Shown here: in pieces, positions 39,701 through 52,357 of the stretch
Position numbering within the stretch: the first letter of the stretch is position 1
Layout: each line of letters begins with the position of its first letter
Assembly: GCA_023101725.1 (NCBI GenBank)
Contig: JALJCO010013407.1
Coordinates: 1 to 64,000 of the forward strand
From: Atherinomorus stipes
Taxonomy: Eukaryota > Chordata > Actinopteri > Atheriniformes > Atherinidae
Direction: 5' to 3'
Length of the DNA stretch: 64,000 nt
Translations under genes and position numbers: made by a program
The notes under the pieces: model-generated
Database searches by the model: none
Told to the model about the DNA's origin: nothing
The model's input: the letters and a program-made list of their open reading frames with translations, nothing else

Positions 39701-42700
39701 ATTCTGCTGACGGGGCACAGAAAAGTCAGAGATTCTGCAAAAGTTAGGAGACAAACTGAAGAAGGGAGGGGCAGCGTACACCTCGTTAAGGATGAGTCCA
39801 ACAAAGTGTTGAATGAATGACATGACTTTTGTTCTGTCAATCAAACAATAGCTGACTGGTAATCCTACACTTGGGAAACATACACATGTAGAAAAACAAA
39901 AACTGCAATCCAACACGCTCACAAAATGGAAAGAAAACAAAAAGTTGAGGTTTTTTTGAATGTCTCACTCACACCTCTCACTGTGATCCCTGTAATTATC
40001 TCCTCTGAAAGGGGAAGTCTGAATTGGAGCTGGGAAAGTAGAGCGAGGCAGATATGCTATGGGGGTGGAGGTGTAGTTTTCACCTGTGCGCAGCAGGTGT
40101 GTGGTACTTTGAAATTAGTTCAAAAGCATTTGTTTAAGACATGCATCATTTAAAGTAAATCACCTGCCAGCTGTCTCCCTCTCTTCAATGTAATGCATGA
40201 AATGCCCGTTAAAAGTTCTCAAATTTCTCCCTCAGTTTATAATAATCTTTATATTCTATCATTAATTACTTGCAAAATCTACAAATATCTTGGGCCAAAC
40301 AAAACTGTGCAGTTTCATGACTTAAGATGTGTGAATACAGAAAGTTAAAGGGACTAGAGGGAGGAATTTAAAAAAAACAAACATGCACGTCCTTTTTTTT
40401 CATACTAATGGGTGATGAAGCGCTAAATACCAAAAAGAACGTTTCCACCCACGTTTCTCTCCGTTGCCTTGAACAGGCTGTGTGCTGAAAATGCGCTGCA
40501 ATTTGGTGGTCGAATTTCCCGCGTTGCCCTGCAGACGTGACGTCAAATGACGCTACATCCGCAGTTTTGATACAGGAAGAAGACGGTCGCGTTAAATTCA
40601 AACACCATAAGCGATAGTTTTGGATTCTTCTGCCATCAGCAAACGATCCAGATCAACTAAAAGACACTAAAAAGTGTAACTACGAAGAAAAAGCGTGGTA
40701 AAAAATGTTATAGCTTCAGTTTGTGCACGCTCCCGTGACGGCTTGGCTCGTGGCTGCGGTTACCTGAAGCGCCAGTCGCAGCAGTCGCGAGTTTCATTTC
40801 TTAATCTTGCTTCTAGTCCCTTTAAAAATTTGCACATTTTCTTTTGGCCTGCTAAAAAACAAAGCTTTTTATATATACAGTATGTTTTATAAATCCCTGA
40901 TAAATTGCATCCAAACATACAGACGTCAAAGTTTGTGTGTTAATCACAATGTGGACATACAGTACTGATGTTTAATGGCTTTCATGGTTTTTAACACCCT
41001 CCCAAGGAATCATGAATGTTTGTACTGAAGGTATCACTTAGTATATTTACAGTATACGGTCATACAACAAGTTTTTATCCTGTCACCAAAAACATACACA
41101 TATCAAGCACAACTGATGAGTGTTTTCTGAAGTTTGGTGGAAATAAACAGCTTGAGATTAAAATCTGGATTAAGCAGACTTCCCTGAGGTATGTTTAAAA
41201 ACCACTCATAGTCACTGGATTTGATTTTCAGCTCTGTCCATTTCTAATCTTTTTCCTCTCAGCTGTGCAGGACCCACTGCGACTTTAATTCCCTTTCCTC
41301 TGACATTTGTGAAATTTTGATGTTAATCTGAGGTTCAACGTTTTCCCTCATCAGCTGATGACCTACATTTCTACAGATGCTTTGCAACAACTTCTGCTCT
41401 TCATGTTGTGGTTAACTGTTTACATTGGGATCAACTACAATGTAAGTTCGCTATGACAAAAAGGCTCGGCTTTTCCACACAGAGGGTCATTTTCAACACA
41501 ATACTCTGCCTCTCTCTTCCTTCTGTGCTCCTTTGTTCCTCTTAATCAAAGCGTTGTTTCTGTGGATGTGAGGATTGAGGAGACTCCAGCAGTGAAAGTT
41601 CCCCTGAGCATAAAGTCTGCCCACTGGTGAGAAAAGCACCGCTTGGTACTTTTCCCAATAACAAACAAGCTTATGAAAAACCAAAGCAGGACCAAAGCTG
41701 ATTATGGATTTCTAAGGGGATAAAAAGTTTTTTTTCTATTAGGGGAGCAATGATAATCTGCACTAAAGTTCTGTAAACAAATGGAATAATAATTCTTTTG
41801 GCACAAGTATGTAAAATAAGGATGGGAAGGCTTCAGAGTCATAGAGGGATTTTGGAAATAGTTTACAGCTAAATACAGACTTTTCTCCAAATGTCTGAAT
41901 AAAAAATTGATCAGGACTCAAAAAGTCACTTACCTTCCTCAAAGCCGTCCCTGAAGGATCCCGATCGGCTCATGGTGCGAGTCTTCTCATCAAGCGACAT
42001 GCAGGAGTTTCTCAGGCGGTTGTCGGAGCAAGGGTCAAAAGGAGCGTCCTGGTTGGTCAGGCTGTTGTTACGCATCCCAGCTAGATTTATCTGAGCTGCA
42101 GAGGTCGGGCTCGATGCTGTGAAATTCATGGCATATGATATGAGACAAGTGTTTAAAAAATAGAACAATGAAGTACACATTGTTGGCACAATTTGGATGT
42201 CAAAAAGCTATTTTACCTAATGTTTCATTTAATGTTAAAATCATTAAAATGTGGCTGATTCTGGGATAACATTTTCAGATTCCTATATTCAATGAAAAAA
42301 TTAAGAGTTGCATGTAAAAGTTTTTCAAATTATTATTTAATATATGTTTTTAAACAAAGCAGAAACAAAATAAAATACTAAATAGGAAACATTGGGAAGA
42401 AGTATTGAGTAATTGATGCATCACAATATTTCTCTGTGAAATGGGCTCAATGCAAAACTCCCGAACTGAAGTCCTGAACTTCCTGAACTTAAGGTAGCTC
42501 CTTTGTTTCCCGTCTTTCATTACTGGTCAAACTGATTGATGTGCCTGTGGTGTGCCTGACCTCAGTAACCACGGCAACAATAGCCAGACACACCTGGATT
42601 AATCAGTTTGTCCAGTAGTGAAACAAAGGAGCTGCCTCAAGTTCAGGAAGTAGTAGAGTTGTACATATAGTCCATTCAATGGCTGTGCCCAAATTTGGGG

Positions 42701-45700
42701 GCTACATCCTTCAAAGGATGCATCCTTTTGGTCTACGTAGGCCGGGTCCTCCTTAGACCAAGTAAGGTGGAAGTGACAGGGTGTTAAATTCGGACAGTCT
42801 AGCCTCTTCGGCATATCTGTCATTGCCTAGCTACTATGAATCAAATCAAATCCAGGTAAAAAAAAATTTGTAAAGTTTACATGATTTCAAGAGTCTCATG
42901 CTAACTTTTGCTAATTTCATGAACAATAGCAAATGAAAGACCGTAAAATAAACTTGTACACAACAACAAAATCCTTTAATAAACAAAATGAAAATGTCCC
43001 TTAAATTTAGACACATCTGCCGTAGAACGTCCCGCTCGGCCCATACCGGATGTTGGGATAGGATTAGCCATCAAGGATACATTGGACCGTCCTTAATCGG
43101 GGGAAATAAAGCCACATTCGTAGGCTGCATTTGAAGGAGCCTTAAATTTAGACAGCCTTGGTCGCATCGCTGTGACGTTAGCGGCCTTGAAAGGACGTAG
43201 CCCTGGACACAGCCAATATCGATTCAACAAATCCCCAGAACTGATTCACCGCCTGACCCCTGGGAGACACTGTGCGTGTTATTTACGTTGTATAGACGGA
43301 GGCCTCCAAAATGGCAACCACCTTTCATTTTCACGTTTTGTTCCTTCAAAATGACATACTATATATATATTCACATCCATGCATTAAAAGAAATATAAAA
43401 AAATTGACAACAGAAATTCGATTATTTGTGTATTTCTACTTCTTACTGAATCGACATTGAAGCATTTAAATCAATATTAAATCAAATCACAACCCAAAGA
43501 ATTAAAATGTAATTGAATCGTAAGGTTTCTTAAAAACAGCCAGCCCTAGTAGACATAAAGCTAGATTTATTAAGGTAAAAGCTTCACCATGTAAACCTGA
43601 CATTTTTTATTCTGTGAATAGTTTGAAACTAAAAACCTTTCACGCATTGTTGATAGTTGATGCAGTAAATTGATGAGCTGTGGTGTTAATTGAAACTACG
43701 GCCATGTATACACACAAATCCTGGGTAAATAAAGACGTGGCATACCCAGCTGTCCGAAGTTGAAGCGAGTACCAGAGGGGGAGGTGACGCTGGACCCAGG
43801 GGAGAACGGGGAGTTGCTGACAGAGTCCTGCAGCCCGCTGGTGGAGTGGGAGCGCAGCCAGTCACGGGCCTCCTCGTGGCCCCGCAGCTGTGGCGACGGG
43901 CCGTACCTGCAGGGAATCAGAGGAACCGTTATGGTGGAAACCAGGACACATTAAAGGGAAGACGTGGCGTGGACTGTTTTCACAGGACAAGCTGATGTGG
44001 GGATCAGATTTTTTTCAGCCAGTGAGGTGGATTTTCTTCTCTGAAGCAGCCAGATTAATAGCCGGGATCAAACATGAAGATGAATCAGATGCTGCAACAA
44101 CATTTTACAACAGCGTGAACGTAGACTGAATTCAGCTGTGAGCAACAGAAACTCAGGGAGGAAAAGCAGAAAAGACGCCAAAGAAAATTTGAACTCCATC
44201 CAACATCATGCCTTCTGGAGCGGGACACGGTGAAAAGCTGCGTATGGGGACAAAATGACATGCCTCTTGACAGAGGCTCAACACAACATATGTGCCAGGT
44301 GCCAAACAGAAATTTCTTTAAGAGTGAGAGCAGAAGCTTTGACGAGTGAATATGAACGCAGGAAAAAAAAAAAAAAAAAGACAAGACAATTTGGTGAACC
44401 AGTGTTCAAAAATCCAGCACAAAGATAAATGTAGTACCTGAATCCTTTCTTAGGCAGAGTGTTTCTACCACAGTGTGGCCCGCTGTGGGAGAGAAACACT
44501 TCAGAGGAGGAAGACAAAAGGAAGAAAGGAGGCAAGGAAGCATGTACCAAAAGAACAAGCTTTACACTGCAAGAACTATCTTTTTCTCTTTTACTTCTAA
44601 AGAATGAATACAGAAAAATAAGACATGGATGCAACATGCATCTCTAGGGTCCTATGTGATTTATTTAAGCTCCACGGTGGACAAAACATTTCACAGACTC
44701 AGAACTACAAGAAAAGGTTAAGTAAGATTTGTAATTTTGCAGTGGACCAATAAATTACCAACCTACACTTGTGTAATTCTATTCAACCACAAGGTGGCGA
44801 TAAGTGAACAGTCATTACAGACCAGAACTCACCACTGAACAAAAGCAACATAGCTGCCAACATCCACTCACATTTACACTTCATTCATACAGGAGCTCGA
44901 GGTCCTACAAACAACCACAAACTACCACAGAGCAGCTCCTTTCAGAGAAAACCACTAAAACGCAAAACTAGCTCACAGACGGACTGTGAGGTCCTCTGTG
45001 GTGCGCTCTGTGTGACAGCGGTTGGTGGTTTTAGCAGGACCCCCTCTCACCCTCCCACCCCACAGCTGTCTCACCAGAAGCCTAAGACTGCACACAGGTA
45101 CATTTACCTGTCCTGCCTCCGAGGAAGAGTGTTTCGGCTGAATATAGGGCTAGCGGAGGGGGAGGAGAGGGGACTGATGGAAGACAGGAAGCAAAACACA
45201 CACAGAGAAACAAAGCAGAGTTTTAGAGAGTAAAATAAATGATGGTATGCTTTAGAACAGAAATCAACTGCAAGATTCTTCAGCAATGAAACTTGGACAT
45301 TGATGTCATAGCCTCAGAGCTTCGACTCCAAACACTATTAAGTTTCCTCCAACACATTCTTGTTGCATTACACAGTCAACCTGTCGGGGTGGAATCTGCT
45401 TCAATGACCACAATTACTGAATAATCAGCTGAAGACCCTGCGGGGTTTTGTGTCTCCGCTGGGACCGATCAGCAAACAAGAGGAGATGCTTCACCGTGAA
45501 GGAGGCTTTGTGCACAATCTTGATTGTGGGTTCTAAAGGAACTGGGCAGGAAATCAGCATACTTTCAGGCCCCTTTCAGACATGCACTGCTTTCCAAATA
45601 AACATGATGATGTTGTGTCTGAATGAGCACTGTGCTGCTTATATGAATTTTTAATAATATGACCGATGTTGTAAGAAAACTAAGGGTTGTGGTGTTATAC

Positions 45701-48700
45701 AGTACCTCACTTGTACTGTATTGTTAAAATGGCAAATATCATTAATGTTACCAGTGTCTGAACAACTGGATGCTGCGGTTTTAAAAGGTTCATGAATACA
45801 ATGATACATCATCTCAGAAAAACACTAAAGAGTATACAAAAAAACACTACACTGGTGAAAAAAAGCCCTGTAAACTGTGAAAAGCTCTGAGGCTTTTTAT
45901 TCACCGTGATTCTGTGCTGAATTAAACAAAGTATGCAACAACTAGACTATTGTTACTTGAGAATTTGCATGAATTTTTTATTGTTCAGTTTTTAAAATGA
46001 AGCTGATCTGAACTACTTTTAGGGGTCTGGCTGTTTAATTAAATATATAACCTGAAACTCAATTTGAGATGGATTTCACTTGCACATTTTTAGCGTTTAT
46101 TTTCAGGGTGGGGGGACTCTGGACTCTACCTTTAATATTCATAGAACATCATGTTACTTCTGCAAGGACACAGAATCTGGTCACTTTGGGAAAACAGACT
46201 CATCTCTTTCCCAGCTTCTGCTTCACTCGTTTAAAACATCAGTTTTTTATTTGAGAAACACAACTGACCTGTAAGATTAAACACTCAATAACTTAAATTT
46301 TTTATCATTTCTGGACACCAAATACTCCCCAACAACCCTATTTGTGTGTCCTCACCTCTCAGACATGCCAGTCTTGACGCTGCCGGTGCGACCCAGGGCA
46401 GACAGGGTGTCCTCCCTGTGGGTCCCATGGCCGCCACCTCCTCCAGCGCTGCCCAGACTCATGTCGATGGACTCGCTGCTGGTGTGCATGCTGCTGACAG
46501 AAGGGAAGCCCACGCTGCCCGTCCCGCCGTGTCCACCCAGCGTACTCTCCCTGCTTGGAACAGAGGAGCTGCTGAAGGTGGTCCCCCACGTCAGGCTGTT
46601 AGACGGGCCGGTGGAGGAGTAGACTGAACCTGGACTGGAGGCCTGTGGATCGGTAAAGATGACATTAGTGTTTGAAACTTAAACTCCTGGTCTGAATAGT
46701 TTCAACAATGCTTCATAAAACGTTGTTTAATTTAGTCTGTTTTTGTCCTATACATGTATTTCCTTCAATGTCACGGTACAAATAGTCAAACTAGAGACCA
46801 CAAGAGGGGTGAGAAGTCTTCATTCAACAGAAGCTGTAAAAATTAGACTTGTGTAAAAAAAAAATCTTAACATATCTGCTGGATTATGAAACATACTTTA
46901 AAACACAGAGGCCTGCAGGTTTTAAGAGTAAATTAAACAAGAGAATAAAATAATATTCAAGTTCACTGGCACATTCACCTTCCACAGGAATCCTCAAACA
47001 TCAGGTCGTGCAAGTACGGCACGAGTCAAGTGTAAACTACAGTAATAGAAATGTGTTTATCAAGAAGCCATAATAAATTCAAAGAAAGATGAAGCAGTCT
47101 TGAGGCACTCTGCAGCTGTGATTTTCATACAATTTACTTTTCATATAAACATGACTCAAGTAGAAATATAATTTTACTTTGATGTTGTCTCATAGTTACA
47201 GGAATAATGAGTACTGGACTTCAACATTTCAAGCCTCAAGAATGTAGAATATCTTGGCTGTGAAGATATGCCCACTCATCTCAGGCTATCAAATAAATAT
47301 TTTCTGGAAAATAGATTTTAAAAAAGTTGTCAAAGGATATGCTGTTGCACTCAGATAAGCATGGCTGGAGAAAGAGTTTTAGATTACTTTTGGGAATGAT
47401 CTTTGGTTTATGATACTTTTAACAGTAAAAAGAAAAGGCTGTGCTAGTTTGTCATGAACATCACGTCTAATTCCCATTTCTGGTGCATCAGTAGGAGGGT
47501 CTTTAAGCAAAAAAAAAAAAAGGAAAAAGGATGGGAACCACAGCTTTGGGGTGGAGCTTCCTTATGATTAATAAACTGCTATCTTGTAAATGTGCAGTTG
47601 TATGGAGCAAAATGAGATTCCAGACCCTGAAATATTTTGTTTCAAAATATCAAGATGATGATTACCAAGGGGCTGAAACAAAAACAGCAGCTACTGCAGA
47701 AATAACTTGTGTTTGGTCTCTGGGGGCAGGAAACATCGTGTAATGACAACACTGACATATAAACTTGTTGAAAAACATTCATTTAGTGAACAGTGTCTGA
47801 CAACTTGAAGCACAAAAATTTTACTATATTTGCTATATGTTGGATCTGGCTTAAGTCTCCATTGAAGACAGCGGTATGTGAATGCTAAATACTCCATTAC
47901 GATACGAATATTTCCATAGAACCGTCGAGTAAAGACAAAAAGAAGTCATTACTGTCCAATAAGTGAGGTGGACATCAAAAATGAAATCAAGCTTTATGTG
48001 CATCTTTGATTAATTCACTTATATTCATCATTTTGTTCCAGATTTGAATGATGAGATACATTAAACAATTCAACTTTTGAACTTGTTTGTTAAAAACCTT
48101 TCTGCTCTGAAAAACAATACCCCCTGTGTCATTACATGATTCATAACTAGTCAGAGAAAAGCTTATGAATCAGGAGAGAACATGACGGTGAGCTCATGAC
48201 TGAGCACGCTCAGACATTTCAGCTCTGAAACAATATAGCCTAAAGTTTGTCAAACAAGTGTCAGCACTGCCCGTCCGTGCATCAGTTTAACACAAGGAAT
48301 TCAGCACATCTGTGGTTTTTGTAAAGCGAGTACAAAATAATCCCTCAACAAACACCCACACTCATTCCTTAATCATCTCTAAGCTTAAAGGTGCAAAATG
48401 GTTTTAAATTCTAAAAGACCTACTGGTTTTACAGCTGCACTAAGGTGAGTGACAGCTGACAAGTAGTCACATGACAGGAGGGGGAAAGATCATTCATAAG
48501 AAACCTGTTTACAGAGTCCAAAGCTCCACAAGCAGTTCTTCTGTGCTGGAATTTCAGGCACTAGTTGATAAACACAACAATCCCGCTCACCTGCTCACTA
48601 CCGAGCGTCCCGGTTCCAGATCCAAGGGCTCTGCCTCCAAACAGGGGGCTGCTGGTCTCGCTGTCCCCACCTCCCACACCTCCATCAGGACACTCCAGCA

Positions 48701-49275
48701 GTGTAGCAACGTGGTTCATGGTGGCATGGGGATTGGAGATGACTGTTGAATTCTTCATGTTTTCAGCTGTGGTGACCGGCGCCTGTTTACTGGGCTTCCC
48801 ACCAAATAACCTGCAGTACATCAGCAACAAAGGAGAAGGTGTTGACTGAGGATAAAGGACACAATCTTATGCTAGAAAACATCACAACTTTCTGGAACAG
48901 CAACAAAAACAAAACATCTTTTAGAAGACAGAACGGTTAAAACGGGCCTGTGTAAAAAGGAGGAACATCCACCCCCTATTGTTAATTTGCTCGATGATGT
49001 ACATCCTTGCATGTGGGTGGAAATTGTAGCCTGAGGAAAAACAAGAGATGGAAAATGGAAAGCAGGGGGAAGGGGGGCTCAAAGTCATTAGTTTAAGGAC
49101 AAATCCCAGGTAAGCATTCATGTCTGTGGGGGTTTGAACAGCATCACATCCTTTGCCAACAGTAGAGAAGCAACAGTATCATAAGCATGTGTGAGGCAAG
49201 TTATGCAGTAGCAGGCCTGCAGATGCTAAAGGTAGAGTCAGAACTCAAATCTGAACCAAGGCCAGTTTGTGCGCG

Positions 49276-49328
<53 letters not shown>

Positions 49329-52320
49329 CATAACTCTCTCCTCGTTCAATCCTAATCCTGGGTTAGAGTTAAATGGCAGGGAGTGATGACTGGAGCCACA
49401 GTGGGGGATAATAGCAGCACATTCTCTTTGAAGAGTTATCACTCCCTCACATTAATGAGGGCAGAGCGCTGAGGTAAGACTCTGCTTCCATTACACAGCA
49501 CCACACCCTCCTTTCACCCCCCCTGCACCACCAAGGCTGAGGCTTGGCAGCTGATCAGCTCAGCTCAAGGCCTGCATTCACAAAGACCTGATTTAACCTC
49601 AAAGAGACTGTGTGTGTGGGTGTGTGTGCACATGTGTGTGTGTGAAACAAGCCCACACGTGTGATCCTTACTCACCACTGCTCAACATGTACAGTGACTG
49701 CATGATTACCGTCTCTTAAAATGGCCTTCAGAGTGTATGAGGGTAAAGTCAAGCCCGAACAAGACGGCCCCTCTTAGTGTGTCTGCAGGACCACTGAAAA
49801 GACAAATGATGGTCTGTGTGTGTGTGTGTGTGTGTGTGTGGGTGTGTGTGTGTGCGCGCTCACCTGCGCAGGGTAGGGGAAGAGACCTGCTGTCTTCCTG
49901 TCAGAGGAACAGTGGCTGCTCCTCCACTCTGCATCGCGACTCCGCTCCTGAGGTTGTCGATCTCAGACACGCCCTTCTCTCGGTCCGTCTGATTGGCCAG
50001 CGGGCCTCCGGAGCCATTGGGCTTGGCCATACTGACCGAGTTTTTCCCGTGAGAGGTGACGGAGAGCACAGCAGCCTCGATGCTGCTGGTAGAAGAGCGG
50101 TTTCCGTTGCGGGCAGCTGCTCCGGAGCGACTCGGCCTCGGCAGGCTGCGGTACTGCAGCGTGGAGCGGGCGCTCATGGGGAGGAAGCCATCGTCGTGGT
50201 GACCCATTCCCGAGCCCCCATCCTGCCCACCAGACTTCAACCCCCCTGACAGAGAGCGTGTCCCAGATTTAGGCATCTTCCCCAGGGTGGCTGAGCCACT
50301 GGTGATGGTCGCGCCGCTGGCGGTAACCATGGTCACAATCCCTTGGCCTTGCTTTTTGAAGCCAAAGGTGCTGGTTGGAGTGCGTGAGGCCAACATGTGA
50401 GTCTGCGAATGTGGATCTGAGACAGTGTGTGTAAGTGTGTTGGTGGTTGGCGTACGGCTGGTGGGGGCTGGCTGCTTTTTCACCTCATCGCCACTGCTGC
50501 GTCCAGCGTCTGAAGGCGAGCGGTGAAGGCCATTGGACCGGGGAGAAAGGCGTCCTTTTTCTGAAACCTTAACGTCATCGGTTTTACCTGCAGGACACAA
50601 CCAGAACCAGGCCTCAGCGAGATGTGTCGCAGTCAGCGTCCGTGCAGCCCAGATTCTACAGAAATACTGATCTTCAACTTCTGGCCTTACTTCTGTAAAA
50701 ATCTAAACACCCATTTCTTCCAGACATTTAGGAAAATACTACCCATATAAAAAAAATGGGGATGCACAATAACAGTTTTTAAATAGATACGATAACCGAT
50801 AAATTTCAGCTTCTAAAGGCTGATACCAATAACACACATATATACCTAATTATACCGAATCAAAAATTCCAACTGTTTGGGGTAGCTAGTGTCTAAAATA
50901 AGAAGGGAAAGTGGTTTGGGAGCAGCCCCTTTCTTTCCCCAGTCACAGTATCTCAGGGAGAAAAGCTTAAAAGCTTGATTTTTAACTTCTGCATGTCCGA
51001 TCTTCAAAATTCCAACTTTAAGGGTTATAAGTTATCAGGGCAAGTCGTCACGTTGGACTTATCAGAATGACCTAATAATTTCCTGTTCTCGGCCCGATAA
51101 TAATTGTGCATCCCTGAAATATATATATATCTTTAGTAATTAAGAATGATGAGGTTAATATAATTACATCAGTTTCAATCAATAACTGTAAATTGGAAAA
51201 AAAAACAAACATAGCTACATTCCAATTTTTATCACTTATCAATTAGCTTTTTAAAAAAAGAAGCAAAGAGGGAAAGAAAAAAAGAATGGTGGATGTTTTT
51301 GTTACCTGAACTGTGGCTCTTGATGCCCACCGAACCTGTGCTACTGGTGCTTTTAGTCCGGGGTGACGTCACCCCCACCTGAGTGCTCATTCCTCTTCTC
51401 CAGGACCCCGTGTGGGACACGGAGGGGGTCTTCCTCCCTGAACCTCCCTTGTCGGACTCATCTGAGATGTCGGAGGGGTTCCTGCGGCTCCATTTGGAGC
51501 CTGAATCCATCCTGACCCCGCTGTCTGACCCCCCGTCTGGCCTCTTCACCTCCTCTCCTGTCCAAGCTTGGTGAACTGCTGTGGAGGCAGAGTGCTTCTC
51601 TGCATCTGTTACAGGCTGGAAACATACAAACGGAGTGTGTGACTCTCAGTATTGCTGAACAAAGCTTCTTTTCTTTACGTGCTGCCAAACAGCTTCAAGA
51701 AGTGCTCAGTTTTACGACTACAACCATCATACTGGTTAATCCAACCAACAACACATCACCAAGTTTTCCACATCATCATTCACTTGACTGATTTTGCTTG
51801 CAGAGCAGTGAGGAACTTGATCTTAAGTCCATCAGAGCAGAAGCAAGTCCATTCTAGATTAATCCAAAAAGGGTCTGTATGCAACAAGTTTTTATTTAGT
51901 TTGTAATTCTAAAAAATTCTAACAACATTTTTTTAAATTAAAGGGCAAATTTGCAACATAAAGTTAAAAAAGTGAAAGCTGTCAACAAAACTGACTTATT
52001 CACCAGACTTTTAATAACAACAATAAATTACATGAGCCGCAGTGATGATGGCTGCTTTTAAGTTCAGCCGCTGTCCTCCCAACATGAAAGAAACTAAGCA
52101 AGCTGCTCTGCTCACAGAGCTTATAAACCCGAGTCCAGCCAATGAGTGGGTGCCTGAAGACGGATGACACAGACTTTATTAACCTGCACTGTGTCAGGCA
52201 GCTGCACAGAGAGAAAGACTCCTTTGTTTCTTCATCAGCACCTCGACCTTTTCGGCAATAATGAGCAGTCATCACAAGCTGATTGGCTTTACATCAGTCA
52301 AAATATACTGTATGTGCAAC

Positions 52321-52357
<37 letters not shown>

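Noticed and set aside
46344..46627. Two + strand frames of about 92 codons
   Set aside because: Shadows of nav2 exon 46356-46642, which is GC-rich.
49737..50249. 170-codon + strand frame
   Set aside because: It is antisense to the large nav2 exon and its CA repeat. The minus strand gives clear NAV2 protein with correct splice sites.
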